A DNA stretch of 64,000 bases from Tethya wilhelma (Eukaryota > Porifera > Demospongiae > Tethyida > Tethyidae): NCBI GenBank assembly GCA_964030475.1, contig CAXIPT010000001.1, positions 20,385,005-20,449,004 of the forward strand. Reading direction: 5' to 3'. Of this stretch, positions 12,301 through 24,447 are shown piece by piece. The notes beneath the pieces were generated by a model. That model was not told the DNA's origin. It ran no database searches and worked only from the letters and a program-made list of their open reading frames with translations. Position 1 is the stretch's first letter. Each line of letters starts with the position of its first letter. A program made the position numbers and the translations under genes.

Positions 12301-14174
12301 AAAGATGTATATTGTGTGATCAATGTATTACTTGGCTATTGGCAATAGTGTTGTATGTGTGTGTTTGTACATCTTTAAAGTAAGCATTTTGGATAACCTT
12401 TACCAGTTGTAAGTATACCAAATAGCACAAATATTGGCGGGGAAAAAATTTGGCTGATTGTCTAAAAATTTATATAGATTGGCTAATTTTATTTGGTGGT
12501 ATATAGTGCATTCAGCAGTACAGGTATACTGTATGTGCTGCACAAGAATGACTGTTTGGTGGATTTAATATTGGCACTCCTTACCAAAACTGCCAATATT
12601 AAAATTCGTCAAATTTTTGTGCTATAAAGTACATGGATAGTGCCATTGCATATTTTCAATTTTTGCAAATCCCTCTAAAGCTGGGACCATAAGTATGTGT
12701 AGCATGTGTAGACTTGTACCTTTTGTTGAAAAATGTAAAAAAAAAAACAATGTCTAATCTGCAAAAAAAACAGCAACAAAAGTTAAGTAACCCTCAAAAA
12801 TTAACCATCATATGGTATTACATCATAATATTCTCCCTTGCTCGAGCTCAATTTAAAGTCTTCCCACATCAGTCCTACGTCATATATGAATGTGTATCCA
12901 TGTAGTGTATTTAAATATATTCACGTTATTCTGGTAGCTTAATGAAATGGGTTTTCCCTCCTTAATGAATAACTAACTCGATTGACCAAACATTTCCTGT
13001 TTAATAACTGCATGTGCTCACATTACCAATTCTCCATTAAAACGTACGTGCTTTCCATATTTGGGCACATCTTCTCTTTATTCCACGCAATTTCATTGTA
13101 CTGTATAATTATACATCCAAGAAAGAAAAAATCTAATATTCACGATTTAATATTTTCAATATTTTGTCTCGAGGCATAGTGATTAGGGAAAACGTTTTTT
13201 TACCTTGTGTTCTAAGCTACGTACACGTAGCTTCCCTTGTGTATTGAGTGTTGAAGCTTGTTTCCTGTCAGCTGGTAACATTAGCAAGAAGAAAAATAAT
13301 TTAGTCAATTGTTGTGGGCGGTTATCCCAGCACTGCAAGACTATTAAAGCAAATATTCACGATTTGCTGGATGTGATTTTAAAAACATGTTGATTTTTTT
13401 TTCCAATTCACATCACAGGAAGATGTATATCAATTGGTTAGTGTTGCTAGTGGCAACAAAACAAACAGTATGTTCTATTATTCCTAGTTTGGTCAAAGAA
13501 GGGAAAAGTGAAACTTTAGACTATTTTCATCGGAAGCAAAAGTGCGGGCGATAGGGCATTGATGATGTCACTAAAAATTGAGCAAGAATTTTTTGAAAAA
13601 TTTACGAGAAATCATTGGAAAAATCCTGAAGTCTTGCCGGGATTTGAATTCTAATGCCTCCTGGCATGTGTGCATTAGTGCTTCCCCCTGTAGCTTGCTT
13701 TTTCTTTGCTAGTTCCTGTAGGTTGACCACATGTGATGGTGGTGGTAATATGATTATTGTGAAAGTGCATCAATTTATTATGCTCTAGAGATTTTATCAG
13801 CTGACGTGTTTTTCGTGTTTAATGGTGCACGAGAATTGCCTTTTCTGCTAATCCAATGTTCCTCAAACAATTGCTGGTAGGAAGTCTAAGTTGGGGGTCG
13901 GTTTATTGTTGCACGGTGTTGTTGAGTTGTTGTTGAAACTTCTCTTGTGTACATATCAATATGAATGTATTATACTGCTCCAAATTTTAATGGTTTGTGA
14001 AAAATTTACTTTTTGGCTTTAAAAACTTGGAAAAAAAATTGTGTATTACAATTTTTAAATGTACTTGTCTGTTGTATGCAGTGCCGAGGGTAAACTGTAA
14101 TTCCTAGAGCTATTTAATGTGTAATAAATCTTTGAGCATTATTTCAACTACACACATGGATACCACTTACTGTG

Positions 14175-14209
<35 letters not shown>

Positions 14210-14474
14210 CCCAGTATCTAGAGTCAATTTCAGAGGTAGTGACTGGATCACAGAACAGCGGAGAGAGAGACAATGAACAGGTTAGATGAAAATAGCTAAG
14301 AACTGCTTGCCTCTCTTCTTAACATTGTACTACAAAAATGGCAAGATATCTCTGAGTTTTCTAGCCTGTGTTTCTCTGAAAACCTGTGAGGAAACATTTT
14401 ATATCCTTTTACAAACTCAAAAGGCACAGCATCTTTCCGTTGAAAAGTGTAAAAAGATGCTGTCTCTTTGAGTA

Positions 14475-14515
<41 letters not shown>

Positions 14516-16074
14516 CTCCTGTGAAGTTTCCTTGTGAGTTTCTGACTAGCAATTTTTGTTTGTAGTATGACCAAACCTTCCAGACAGAACCTACTCAAGT
14601 ACAGTTATGCATACCTTCTATGTGCCTATCTGGCATGCATAGATCATTTAGTGCCATACAAAGACTTTTGTGAAATCTGAGTAATTTCTCTTTCCACCAT
14701 TTGTTTAGTCTCGCATATAGTATAATACCCATACTCAATCCATTCATATTGTATACAAGTAAAAAAAAAACATTGGAAATGTAATGATACATAGGAATGG
14801 CCAAATCGTAAAAAGAAAGCAGACAAGATGGAATGGCTGTTTGAGCGTGTGCAGAATTCTTCCTGTGTGGGCTGCATGTAGTACTCTCTTCCAATGTTGA
14901 GTCCCTCATGTTGCCCATAGGAATAATTCTTTACACACTCNAAATAGTAGCTTGAGAAGCCTTTTAGTGGTAAGCGCTCAGTTTTTGCAGAGTTATTCGC
15001 GTGAATATTTGTATTGCGCTAATGGACCATCCGTGCCATTCCTATGTACCCAGTACTACCGTACTGGGAATAGCCGTCACTGTACAGCAGTATAATGTAA
15101 GTATGCATGTAGTTCTGGAATACATCATTATGATGTAAAGCATTACAGTGTGCACCAGTTCAACCCCTCCAAGGAGCTGGGCTTGATGGACTGTTCCAAT
15201 TGTGCAGCCTACAACAAAGACATAGCCACTCTGTCCATTGTGTTAATAGTAAACATTGGAGGGGACTTTTATATGCCTTGTAGTAAGGAATTCCCCTACT
15301 ACCCACAGGGAAACTCCCCGTGAAAGGGACTGTTTTGAAAAGTCCCTACTCCACCCAATTATGTCAAGTTGGCACCGATTTCGACATTCAGAACCTCAAA
15401 AAAATTGCACTCTCACTTTTCCCAGCATATGCCTTAGCATTCAATATGTACAGTCATACATGTGTAGTTGTGAGCTATTAGATCCTCACACACACAAGCA
15501 TACATGTACTACCGCCAAAATCACAATATTCACTATCATGCACTGATGTTTAATTGTCAATGAATGGAGTTGAGAGGTGTAGCTTAGCTGATTCACGAGC
15601 TAGCTATACGTAGCATGCATGGTACTTTATAATATTCTTTGATTCCAAGGGATAAAGGCAGGACTTGTCACCATTAGTCGGTAGCTATTCTAAATGTTTG
15701 CATAAACACATACAGCTATGGGATGGCTGTGTTTACGAGGGTATAGCTCTGTATTCTACTCTCTAAAATGCTCTGTAATAGTGTCACTTCCATCAGCAGG
15801 CAGGATATGCAGAGAGGAAGTAGTTTTGATTCACAAGCAAAATTATATTCATTTGGTAAAAATCTAGAATCTTTTCTTTCATCTCCAAACTTATGAATTT
15901 TCCACTGTAAATAATTGTCATCATTAGTGATTCTGAAGTGTTTTGTAGAATGGTCATAGCGTAGGAGACGTGTATCTAGTTGTCATGTGACCCATTGCCC
16001 CACCTACTTTCTCACTCACCTCACCTTCCTTCTTTGCTGCCACCAGTCTGTGGTTGCTATGGGCAACTACTTAC

Positions 16075-16110
<36 letters not shown>

Positions 16111-18107
16111 TATTAAATCAATAACATGGATGGAGAGTTAACTTGTGAGGTCATTGCCACTTCTATAGTATGTGCTATTGAATTGAGCTTGTAAACAGCT
16201 ATAGACTTGAGCCCATTTTTTAATGCTAGGCAAGCATATCCTGCCAGCAAGCTTGTTTGCTCTGTTATCCTAAAAAAATGACTGTGCTTTTACTTGTGAA
16301 GAACAATGTCAATACTACCCTACCATGCTTCCTATCTGAAGCCCATCTCTTATGAATATCATTATGACATGCCAGTGACCAGTATGGTATTGTGTGGTGG
16401 TTTTGAGCTGGTCAGTTGTAAGGCTCAGCCTAAGGATGTTAGTGTACATGCATACATGCATACATACATACTACAAAGAAATGATTTCATTTTTTGAAAC
16501 AATTGGCAACGGCTCAGCAGTGTTATTGCACCAACATGCTGTCTCCCTACATATATAAGACTGGCTCTTTCCCCATTGCACTCTCAAAACCATACTAGCT
16601 AGCTAACTAGTGGAGTTGGAGTGACCAGAATGAATGAGGGTATTGTATTATTGCTAGCTATAGTTGTCTACAGAGATAGGTCAGTGTATAGGCTATAGGT
16701 ATTGCCAATTGACTCTCAAAGGTTATACAGAATGCTTGTCAGTAGGTAGGTGAAGTATATATGATAGAGAGTGAGAGGTCTACTCATAAATCATACTTAT
16801 ATTTTTTGACAATTGTTTAGTTATATTGGTGTGGCAATATTATCTGTTTGTTTTTTGCTTGTTCTCTTACTTTTTTCCTTCTTTCTTCATTTTATAAAGG
16901 CCTTGCAAGTCTTTCAAGAGTGCAACTACAACGCAAAGAAGGCAGCAGAGAAGATCCGTACAGAAGGAGTATCACAAGGTGAGGATTACTTTGTGTCCAT
17001 GTCATGTGCTAGCTTGTGGCGTGCTGAAACAGTGATATGATACCTTTTTGACCTTCTGTGTGTGTGTGCATGCAGGGATGTTACCCTGGACCGAAGAAGA
17101 GTGCCGAAACTTTGAAGAGGGTAAGCGCACCAGTGTGTTAGTTTGTGTTTGTGTGTGTGTGTGTGTGTGTGNTACGGAGAGGGGGGGTAGGGGGGGTCAA
17201 ATTGAATCGACTTTCTGTCAGAAGAGCTACACTATTGGATACATACACTTTATATACAACCCCCAAAAAAATTCTATGTGTACAGTGGCACAGTTATTGT
17301 GCAAGTTAGTATGTATTTATAAGCAATGCCAACTGTACCTAAACCTTTACTATGGAGCAATCTGTATTGGGTGAGATCACCCCAAATTTTATTGCAGAAA
17401 TGTACATACTCAACACACAATGTGTGTATGTCTACTAACTTTGTATGCCTCTTGCTGAAGTGATTTCTCGTGAAAGAGTGGATCTCCTGAGAGTTGTGTT
17501 ATTCTCTGATAAGGTCTCCATCTCTGTAAACATTGAGACCTTACCAGTATCACGTTGTTTTTTGTTGGATCTCCATTTGTTTAATCACGTTCGACGATTT
17601 TCACTTTTCATTGAATGAAAAAGAGTTTGTTGTTTTGGTACGTACACTACACACACACACACACACACTCACTCTCTGATCTACATGAGAAAATCAATGG
17701 AAAAAATCTTCAGATCTAGCTGGGATTCGAACCCTGAGCTACAGCACATGCAAAGGTGCTTGAGTGCATTAGCTGAAAAGATAGGCCAATATATGCTGTG
17801 CTTTGTCGTGGTAGGAAGAACATGCTGGTCATGTATTTCCATCATGTGTGTCATGCCATTAATTGTAGGCCTTGAGGTCTGGTTCAGAGGTTGACAGTGT
17901 TCTCTGCTCCAATGTGTATGAGTTCTAGTAGCTCAGTGGTAAGAGCATTTGACTAGAATTCAAAAGAGCAATTTGACTATAAGATTCAAAAGACTGAACG
18001 GTTCAATCCCAGCTGGATAGATCGTAAGATTTTTCTTTTTGGTAAAATTAATATAATTATGCAACACCATTTTTTTTTAATGTTGCAACTAGTGTTCGTA
18101 TGTCCAA

Positions 18108-18144
<37 letters not shown>

Positions 18145-21100
18145 TAGTTTTTGTGTGTGTTTGTGTCCAATTGAGTAGGTGTAATACCATGGTGAGATTT
18201 AACAAACATTTTAAATTGTATTTTGTTGTCCAACTGGCTCAAGTGGACTATTAAAAACATCATCATCATGGCGAAATATTTTCCATCCATGCATTACTAC
18301 ACACTTCTTACTGTAGATATTTTGCAAACGTTTTCTGGCTTAAAATTTTTATTGTGTCTTAACAATAATAACCAGGCGTCTGCCTTATGTGTATGGGAGA
18401 ACACATGCAGGATTAGCTAGCAGGGATTTTAGTTGGATGTTCAAGTTTTGGAAAAGTGCTTATCACTGCTACAAAGTGAAAAAAAAACTTGGAGAGAGCT
18501 GCGTTTACAGTATCATTCAAATGTGTGAAACTGTACACAATACACACATACACACAGCACTATTCTTACAACACAACTCAAACCCCATTATGCTGTCTAT
18601 ACTCCTAAGTTGCCATTCACGTACGTGTTGTAGTATTCTTAAATTAGCCTGTGCAAAGTTTACAAACACATCGGTGATAAGATCTTACAAAAGTGTCAAT
18701 ACAACACTTTTCTCTTCCGTTAAAACGGCTCGTAGCGTCCCTGCATCATCACTTCGCATTCCCCATTTTTCCCCTGAAGCTGTTCCATAAATCCCTCAAT
18801 CATTGTCACTTCTAAATGAAAAAAACAACAGCATTTCATAGCTATAGACTGCCCAGCGATTGTAGAGAAGAAAGAAACTGTTGAGATTTTATTTTCCTTC
18901 CTTCCTTTTTGGTATAATTATTGTTTCGTGCGTGGTTTTAGTTTTCGTATGCTCAGAAGAGAGGGGTTACCGGCAGAGAGAGAGAATACGTTGACGTAGT
19001 GACTGCATGAACACGTACGTCAGAGAAATTACACCATGTCTCGATTGTGATTGATGATGATAGTTCTCAACAAGTCCCTTCACCTTAGTGGCAGATTTTA
19101 GTATTGTGCAACGGTGACACACACACACACAGTGCAGTATATTATTGTACTCTTGTCGTAGCCTGTATGCCTGTGTATGTACGTGTGTGACTAGCTCATA
19201 AAGTTGGACCACTCCTGGTTAATTGCATGTGTGCTAATGGAATCTGCTAGAAATCCTTATGAATATGCAAACACAGGTGAAAATGTGTATGCATGAATAA
19301 TGGTAAGATGCATACGTGTTTGATGCTCCAATTTAGCTATACACTGCATGTCTTGCATTTCGGAATAATATTGTGTTTCATTTCTTTTAGAGGTCTATGG
19401 TGTTATAAAAAAGGAAGCAATTATAGTTATTGATGGTTACCTGTCCATGCATGCTGCATGACACATTATAACTCTACACAAGTAGTTCCAAATCAATTCA
19501 CATTTAGGCTTATCAACAGGAAGTGACTTGCAAGAGATCGTTAAATATTCATAGCTTTTTTCCACGATTTCATCTCTTTAGTAAACAATCTTAATGATGA
19601 TGTACGTACTGTAATAATTTTCATTGGTACAATCCAAAGCAAACTGTATACTTGATAATGATTCCATGCAACGTATATAGCCTGCAGTGAACCATTGGTG
19701 GTGTAGAACTACAGCAATCCAGTTATACAGTGTATCACACAATTTTTGCATGCACGGGGTGTGCAAAATATTCCCTTTGTACCAAGAGTCACTGGGAAGA
19801 AAATTGTGAGTAGAGAGTTACTTGTGGCCCCGGGTAAGTAAGTTTTTTTTCCCTAAGTCACTGATTATTTTTTCCAGTGTCACTTTTCTTGGCATATAAC
19901 TGTATGTTTGGTAAACATATAAAGTGCCTTTTGAATTGAGCAATATAAAATTAATGCTTGCAAACCACTACTTATAGTGGCTGCCAATCTTAACTGCGTG
20001 GTGATGATTGTGCGCGTGTAGAGGTTTTGCTAAAACAAACTTAGTGGTTGTAATGAAGTGTATTGGACACTTGTACACTTAGACCAATGTTTATATGGCA
20101 ATCATCACTACTTAGCCCATAAGTAGGCTCACTGGTGGATGTGCTATAGTCTTCCTTTACGTATAATATATGGTGTTAGTAAGAATCCTACATTCTGGAA
20201 CTAACTATGCTACTCACTCAAACCTTCTGTTTACTCTCTTCTTTGTCTCCACTACATAAAATAATTGCATGATTTTTGGGGGTTAAAAATATGAAACTGT
20301 GCTGGCTGTTCTACCACTATGACTATACATCTATTATGGGTTGGGAAACGCTGTCGTATGCTGTATACTGTTATTAATACATGTGAGACAGTTCCAGTAT
20401 AGGAAGTGGAAAGGGATTTCCCCCCTTTTGGATGTTGCCTGTACACGATGTATCGACTCTAGAGACGCAGCAGTGTTTACTTCTTCCAAGAAGAGAGTCT
20501 CATTATGTATGCATGTTATTCATTCACACACTGATAGAATTCATCTTATATCTATGATTATTGTACAACTGCCATGTGGACAAGTGTGTGCATGTCTTTT
20601 CTATAGTACGTGTGTTATGTGAATTTTTATGACATTGTGCATGCATGATTGCAGGACTTCAAATGGTTGGGAAGGACTTCTTCACTATAAAGAAAAAGGT
20701 GTGTGCACATGCTTGCATGTCCTGCAGTCAATGTTGCAACTGCATGGATTTGATTCTCGTAGGAGCCTGGCTATTGTGCATCTTCATATCCTTTTCCTCA
20801 CACCCTCATACCTTCACACCCTCACATCCTCGCACCCTCACATCCTCACACCCTCACACCCTCACACATAGGTGCCGTCAAGGACTGTTAAAGAGATCGT
20901 CGAGTTTTATTATCTTTGGAAAAAGTCTGAACGATACGATGTCTTTCTTGGTCAATATGGCAAAATCGGAAAAAAGAAAATCATCTGTCCACCCGGTCAC
21001 ATGTAAGTGCTAGGCCTGGTTCATACTTCATAGTATGACACATTGAATCACATAATTATTACTGTATAGCTAGAAATTTTTGAGGAGTAAATTTTCACAG

Positions 21101-21475
21101 AAAGGCAATATTGCAATACGATCCTGAAAATTTCGCGGGTAAAATTTTCACAGATCGCCAACGATCAACTAAAACAGCAAAATTAATACTCCTCAAAAAT
21201 TTCTAGGTATACAGTAGTACTTTTTATTGCGTGGGTCGATTGTGACTGTTGTGAGCAACTGTTTTTGTTTCAGAAAAGAGCATTATTGTAGCTTTTTTGT
21301 TCATGCATTTATTGCAATTCAGAAACATAAATTAATCATCAAGAGAAACTTTTGACCATTTCTTGCTAGATCTGATTTTATGGAGAAGTATTTCGATCTC
21401 TATGACAACGATGCAGTGGATCTTCACTATGGGACAACGACTGTGTATGCTGAAGTAAAGAAAGACAACTCCTAA
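9368..21475 (+). CDS. MIER1: MIER (mesoderm induction early response) ELM2-SANT protein, 11 coding exons
   Basis: Predicted exons: 9368-9374, 9973-10100, 10655-11432, 11679-11927, 12164-12250, 14207-14280, 16900-16978, 17076-17120, 20655-20698, 20872-21002, 21370-21475. The phases are consistent and give about 575 aa. The start has the family signature (ADMLIHEDVDDESTLEEEEA), then IPLEVLLSRYGY, a long Ser/Thr/Glu-rich linker, and YVPRDEWRK leading into an ELM2 domain (about 375-470). A SANT domain follows (about 470-520: PWTEEECRNFEEGLQMVGKD, then EFYYLWKKSERYD). MIER proteins recruit HDAC1/2 through ELM2-SANT as nuclear co-repressors. Vertebrate MIER1/2/3 cannot be separated here, so the symbol means family. 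The 7-nt first coding exon (ATG GAG G) is inferred from phase and a Kozak-like context. One N falls in an ELM2 codon at 12185. Confidence 0.85.
9685..9730. repeat. Dispersed AGCCTCG..CCCAGGCTC repeat copy
   Basis: The GTAGCCTCGCTCCCAGGCTC motif also occurs, sometimes as an inverted pair, at 37918-37975, about 43430 and 57896-57986. It lies in MIER intron 1. Confidence 0.5.
11929..12115 (+). repeat. G-rich minisatellite
   Basis: Imperfect repeats of GAGGTGAGGGGAGAGGGTGT lie immediately after the exon-4 donor of MIER. The purine-rich strand has many GGG or GGGG runs and might form G-quadruplex or triplex structures. This is intron sequence with no gene. Confidence 0.8.
12410..12634. repeat. 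Degenerate inverted-repeat element
   Basis: ATAGCACAAATATTGGCGGG at the left mirrors GCCAATATTAAAATTCGTCA plus TTTGTGCTAT at the right, imperfectly. It lies in a MIER intron. Similar AAATTTGGC-type ends occur at 47152-47346. Confidence 0.5.
13585..13705 (-). repeat. Probable old tRNA-derived SINE copy
   Basis: TTGGAAAAATCCTGAAGTC followed by GCCGGGATTTGAA resembles the minus-strand SINE copy at 17684 (TGGAAAAAATCTTCAGATC, then GCTGGGATTCGAA). It is degenerate. It lies in a MIER intron. Confidence 0.4.
14180..14206 (+). repeat. (CA)n microsatellite forming a splice acceptor
   Basis: The CA run ends in CACAG, which is the acceptor of MIER exon 6 (starting 14207). No separate polypyrimidine tract is seen. 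Confidence 0.75.
14475..14512. repeat. (TG)n microsatellite
   Basis: About 18 TG units in the 2.6-kb MIER intron between 14281 and 16899. That intron also holds a second TG run at 16077-16107, and no other gene is supported in it. Confidence 0.9.
17684..17775 (-). repeat. tRNA-derived SINE copy, minus orientation
   Basis: AATCTTCAGATCTAGCTGGG followed by ATTCGAACCC is the reverse complement of the B box plus the AGATC tail of the family. It is followed by the tRNA-like body with a decayed A-box region. Confidence 0.55.
17922..18040 (+). repeat. tRNA-derived SINE copy, plus orientation, near full length
   Basis: An A box is visible (TAGCTCAGTGGTAAGAGC), then a body with a short internal duplication (AATTTGACTATAAGATTCAA), a B box (GGTTCAATCCC), and the tail GCTGGATAGATCGTAAGATT followed by T-rich sequence. 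The A and B boxes show origin from a tRNA gene. It is not a functional tRNA because the arms do not pair. Confidence 0.7.
20794..20869 (+). repeat. CTCACACCCTCAC minisatellite
   Basis: Repeats of CACACCCTCA/CACATCCTCA run directly into the acceptor of MIER exon 10 (starting 20872). A longer copy is present at 23469-23608 in the duplicated unit. Confidence 0.85.
21061..21215. repeat. MITE with ~30-bp terminal inverted repeats
   Basis: The left end ACTGTATAGCTAGAAATTTT continues as TGAGGAGTAA. The right end is its near-perfect reverse complement, finishing in CTAGGTATACAGT. It lies in the last MIER intron. A related element is at 49372-49575. Confidence 0.8.
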
Positions 21476-21920
21476 CCACATAATGCATGAAAGAAGGCAA
21501 ACATCTACAACTAATAGTATTTTAATTCAAGTCACCACTTGGTAGAATCTACACAATAGTTTAATATGTATTTCAGTGTATCTGCATAAAATAATTATTA
21601 TTTATTTGTACTGTAGAAAATTTTCATTCACTCATCATGAAATAATCTACTTTGTATCTATAAATATAGCATGTTACATATGTCTGTATATATTACTATT
21701 GTAGTCTTGTACCAGATTGTTTTGACACTATCTTCCCACAGATAACTGTGATTGTAAATAACTTTTATCAAGTTATTATTTTTAGTTGTTATTATGTAAT
21801 TCTGATTTTCAATAATATTTTTAATTGGGTGGAATTTATCCCATTGCGAATCCCCGGAAATTCCCCGACACTCATTTGGGGATTTCCCGAAACTTAACGG
21901 CGCGGCGAGAATTTATTAAT

Positions 21921-22036
21921 GACGTAACCTACAGTTTTTTTTGCTGCACGCGCATAATATTATAGAGATCGAGTCAGACTTATTGTGCATTTAATTCTTG
22001 TTCCAAAAATTAAGACTCGATAAATTCTATAAAAAG
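21921..22036 (+). promoter_or_regulatory. Promoter of secreted-protein gene A
   Basis: A TATA box (TATAAAAAG, 22028-22036) lies 106 bp before the ATG. Upstream is a block (TGACGTAA, CTACAG, GCTGCACGCGCATAAT, GAGATCGAGTCAGACTTA) repeated almost unchanged before paralogue B. Confidence 0.65.
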
Positions 22037-22141
22037 GGAGCCCTCGAGAATGCCTAACATCAGAGCAAAGTTTCAAACCAAATCTAAACTTCAAATTCAA
22101 GATCGTGAAAATTTTACTGATTGCTACTACATTCAAGAATT

Positions 22142-23067
22142 ATGACTAACGTACTTCAACAGAGTCTCCTGGTACTGCTCCTTGCAGTATTCATCAGTTA
22201 TACTGCTGCATGTGCGGCAGTAATACCCTCAACAACACCGAGGTGCACAAGTACATGTCAAGGTGGTGGCGCAAATCTCGTCCAGTGGAATATGAGGACT
22301 CAAGCAATTAGCACCTCGCTGCGTGCAATTGAGAATATCAGCCTACATGTACAGGAATCTATTGATAGCAGCAATACAACACTGACGGTAAGCAATATTG
22401 TGATAAACTATAGCTCAACCTATGATCAAAAATAATTATTATTATTATTATTATTGATCGTAGCCAAATAAAGTTAGCTTCATACTCATAGCCTTGCATG
22501 CAGTGAATTATGATACTATTAATGCTCTTTCATGCAGACTTTGACTGGGATATATCAACATAATACGGATATATCAGATAAGGAACGTTTTGCTAGGGGT
22601 GTACACACTTTCCGGTGCTTTACTCCTGTTCTCTTGGAAATACACACAAATGAGACAAAGAGAAAACTGTGCGATTACTCCAATGATGATTTCTCTGATG
22701 AGTTCCACAAGATCACTGGTGAACTGGATGTCCTACTCAAAATCAGAGAATTGGTCCACTCATACCGATCAGTCAACCAATGCATACTCCCTGATGAAAG
22801 AGCACGCTGCTCAAGCATGGTAAGTTAAACTATAGACTATGCATGTATTGGGAGGTTCAAATTCAGTTGGACAGCATAGACTATAACTTTTCAGTGAAAT
22901 AAAAGCTTAATTTATTATTGTCAATATTATAGGGTACATCGAGCTCATCAGATAATGATATCCGACGACTAGAAACTCTAAGGAGCACGGCTGAGAACCT
23001 CGGTCTCTTTGTTCATCACTTGAGGCTGTCTTTTGAATCTGTGATTGCTGAAATACATTGTAATTAG
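22142..23067 (+). CDS. Small secreted cysteine-containing protein, gene A (unassigned)
   Basis: Exons are 22142-22387, 22538-22819 and 22933-23067. All introns are phase 0, giving 220 aa. A strong signal peptide (LLVLLLAVFISYTAACA) is followed by a CTSTC cluster, N-glycosylation sites (NIS, NTT, NET) and mainly helical amphipathic stretches. Single cysteines occur in RCF and KLC, and a pair in NQCILPDERARC, with HCN at the end. There is no transmembrane segment. About half of the residues match paralogue B. I do not recognise the family. A small secreted helical protein with all phase-0 introns recalls helical cytokine genes, but this is speculation; defence or matrix roles are equally open. 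The ATG at 22142 is preferred because it starts the signal peptide and sits below a TATA box. Confidence 0.75.
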
Positions 23068-23369
23068 TGAGCAGTAAAACAGCTCACTAGTAATTATGAC
23101 TGAATTATAATGAAAACGTGAAATGGAATAATATTATTTATCACTTTTAATCTTTAGTTTCTTTGATAGGTTTTTAACAGGTGAACTATCTAATAGTATA
23201 TTAATTTTTAATATAGTTGATATTTATAATATTATGACCAATCTATTTATTTATATGTAAATACTTTTTATCAAAATTTATTATTGAAAGTTGAAATCCA
23301 AAATCTGAATCAGTTATATTGTGCACGCATGAATGAGCGATATAAGCACTATACTAAGCATGCATTTTT

Positions 23370-23432
23370 AGGAGGTGGGGCTAACATGTGCCCCTAAATG
23401 AAGCACACCAAGATGGCTAGAAAGCAGATTAG
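23370..23432 (+). pseudogene. Truncated 5' stub of FRA10AC1
   Basis: GAGGTGGGGCTAACATG, then AAGCACACCAAGATGGCTAG and AAAGCA, copies the 5' UTR and first codons of the true gene at 25692-25757. Similarity stops after five codons. This is the right-hand breakpoint of the tandem duplication. Confidence 0.75.
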
Positions 23433-23468
23433 TATTATAAACTACGTAACACCAGTAAAAAAGTAAAT

Positions 23469-23608
23469 CCTCACACCCTCATGCCCTTCATATACCCTAA
23501 CACACTCACAGTCACATCCTCATACCCTTATACTCTCACACCCTCACACCCTCACACCCTCACACTCTCACACCCTCACACAGTCACACTCTCACACCCT
23601 CACACACA
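23469..23608 (+). repeat. CTCACACCCTCAC minisatellite, second copy
   Basis: This is a longer version of the array at 20794-20869, again just before a copy of the MIER penultimate exon. It probably marks the left duplication breakpoint. Confidence 0.85.
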
Positions 23609-23971
23609 GGTGTACGGTCAAGGACTTTTAAAAAGATTGTCATCTCTGAAAAAAATCAATGTCTTTCTTAGTCAGTACCGTAAAATCAGAAAAAAAGAAA
23701 ATCATCTGTCCACCCGGTCACATGTAAGTAATTAAGCCTGGTTCACACTTTGACACATTGCATCACGTATTAGTACTATAATAATGTTGTGTGTGTCAAT
23801 TATGACCGTTTGAGCAATTGTAAAACTATTTTTGTTCCAAAAATTTAAAGAGCTTTATTATAGCTTTTTTTATGGAGAAGTGTTTCGATCTCTATGACAA
23901 TGATGCAGTGGATCTTCACTATGGGACAACGACTGTGTATCCCGAAGTTAAGAAAACAACTCCTAGCTACA
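23606..23971 (+). pseudogene. Dead duplicate of the last two MIER exons
   Basis: 23610-23723 copies MIER exon 10 with base changes and an internal deletion that shifts the frame (the VEFYYLWKKSERYD part is lost). The ICPPGHM end and its donor are kept. 23871-23971 copies the last exon (YFDLYDNDAVDLHYGTTTVY in the parent) but lacks the start of that exon and its acceptor, and is frameshifted before the old stop. It cannot make a functional MIER end. Confidence 0.85.
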
Positions 23972-24214
23972 TAATACATCAAAGAAGACAACATCTACAA
24001 CTTTAATTCAAGCCACCACTATAGTACCTGCATTTTACCTATGTCTGTAAAAATAATTACTATTGAAGTGTTGTTCCAGATTATTGGTTTGACACCATCT
24101 TCCCACAGATATAATATTATAACTGTGATTGTAAATAATTTTTGTCATTATATTTAATGTCGACAGATCCCCGGTATTTCCCCCAACACTCATTTTGGGA
24201 TTTCCCGGATCCCG

Positions 24215-24342
24215 ACACGGCGAGAATTATTAATGACGTAATCTACAGTTTTCGCTGCACGCGCATAATTATAGAAATCGAGTCAGACTTACAATGCATT
24301 TGATTCTTGTTCCAAAAAGACTTTCGAAAAAATCTATAAAAG
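24215..24342 (+). promoter_or_regulatory. Promoter of secreted-protein gene B
   Basis: A TATA box (TATAAAAG, 24335-24342) lies about 105 bp before the ATG. The upstream block (TGACGTAA, CTACAG, GCTGCACGCGCATAAT, GAAATCGAGTCAGACTTA) is shared with gene A. Confidence 0.65.
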
Positions 24343-24447
24343 AGAGGATGTCTAGCATCATAAACAAGTCGGTCCAGCACGTAAAATCACTTCGAGTTCT
24401 GTTAAAAGCAACTATCTACAACTACGTACAGTACAACGGAAAGAACA

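Larger units (their letters stand above)
17121..20654 (+). other. Large MIER intron
   Basis: This 3.5-kb intron splits the SANT domain. It contains TG runs near 17150 (with an N at 17172) and 18113-18142, two SINE copies (17684 minus, 17922 plus) and AT-rich unique sequence. The open frames in it (18389-18790 and others) show no protein character. Confidence 0.6.

Noticed and set aside
13423..13488. Possible MIER micro-exon EDVYQLVSVASGNKTN
   Set aside because: Its phase does not fit the flanking exons, while the exon ending at 12250 joins 14207 directly in phase and in line with the family sequence.
12400..14160. Repeated short motifs suggesting a CRISPR-like or satellite array
   Set aside because: No regular repeat-spacer spacing exists and the context is a eukaryotic intron.
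17922..18040. Candidate functional tRNA gene
   Set aside because: A and B boxes are present, but the stems do not pair and the body carries an internal duplication; it is a SINE.
18389..18790. 133-residue frame in the large MIER intron
   Set aside because: No recognisable motifs, AT-rich codon use, and no acceptor or donor that links it to MIER.
22121..22141. TTG-initiated extension of secreted gene A
   Set aside because: A non-AUG start is unlikely in an animal gene. The ATG at 22142 begins the signal peptide.
23370..23432. Alternative start exon for FRA10AC1
   Set aside because: The copy ends after five codons with no donor. The full gene with its own leader lies downstream; this is a duplication stub.
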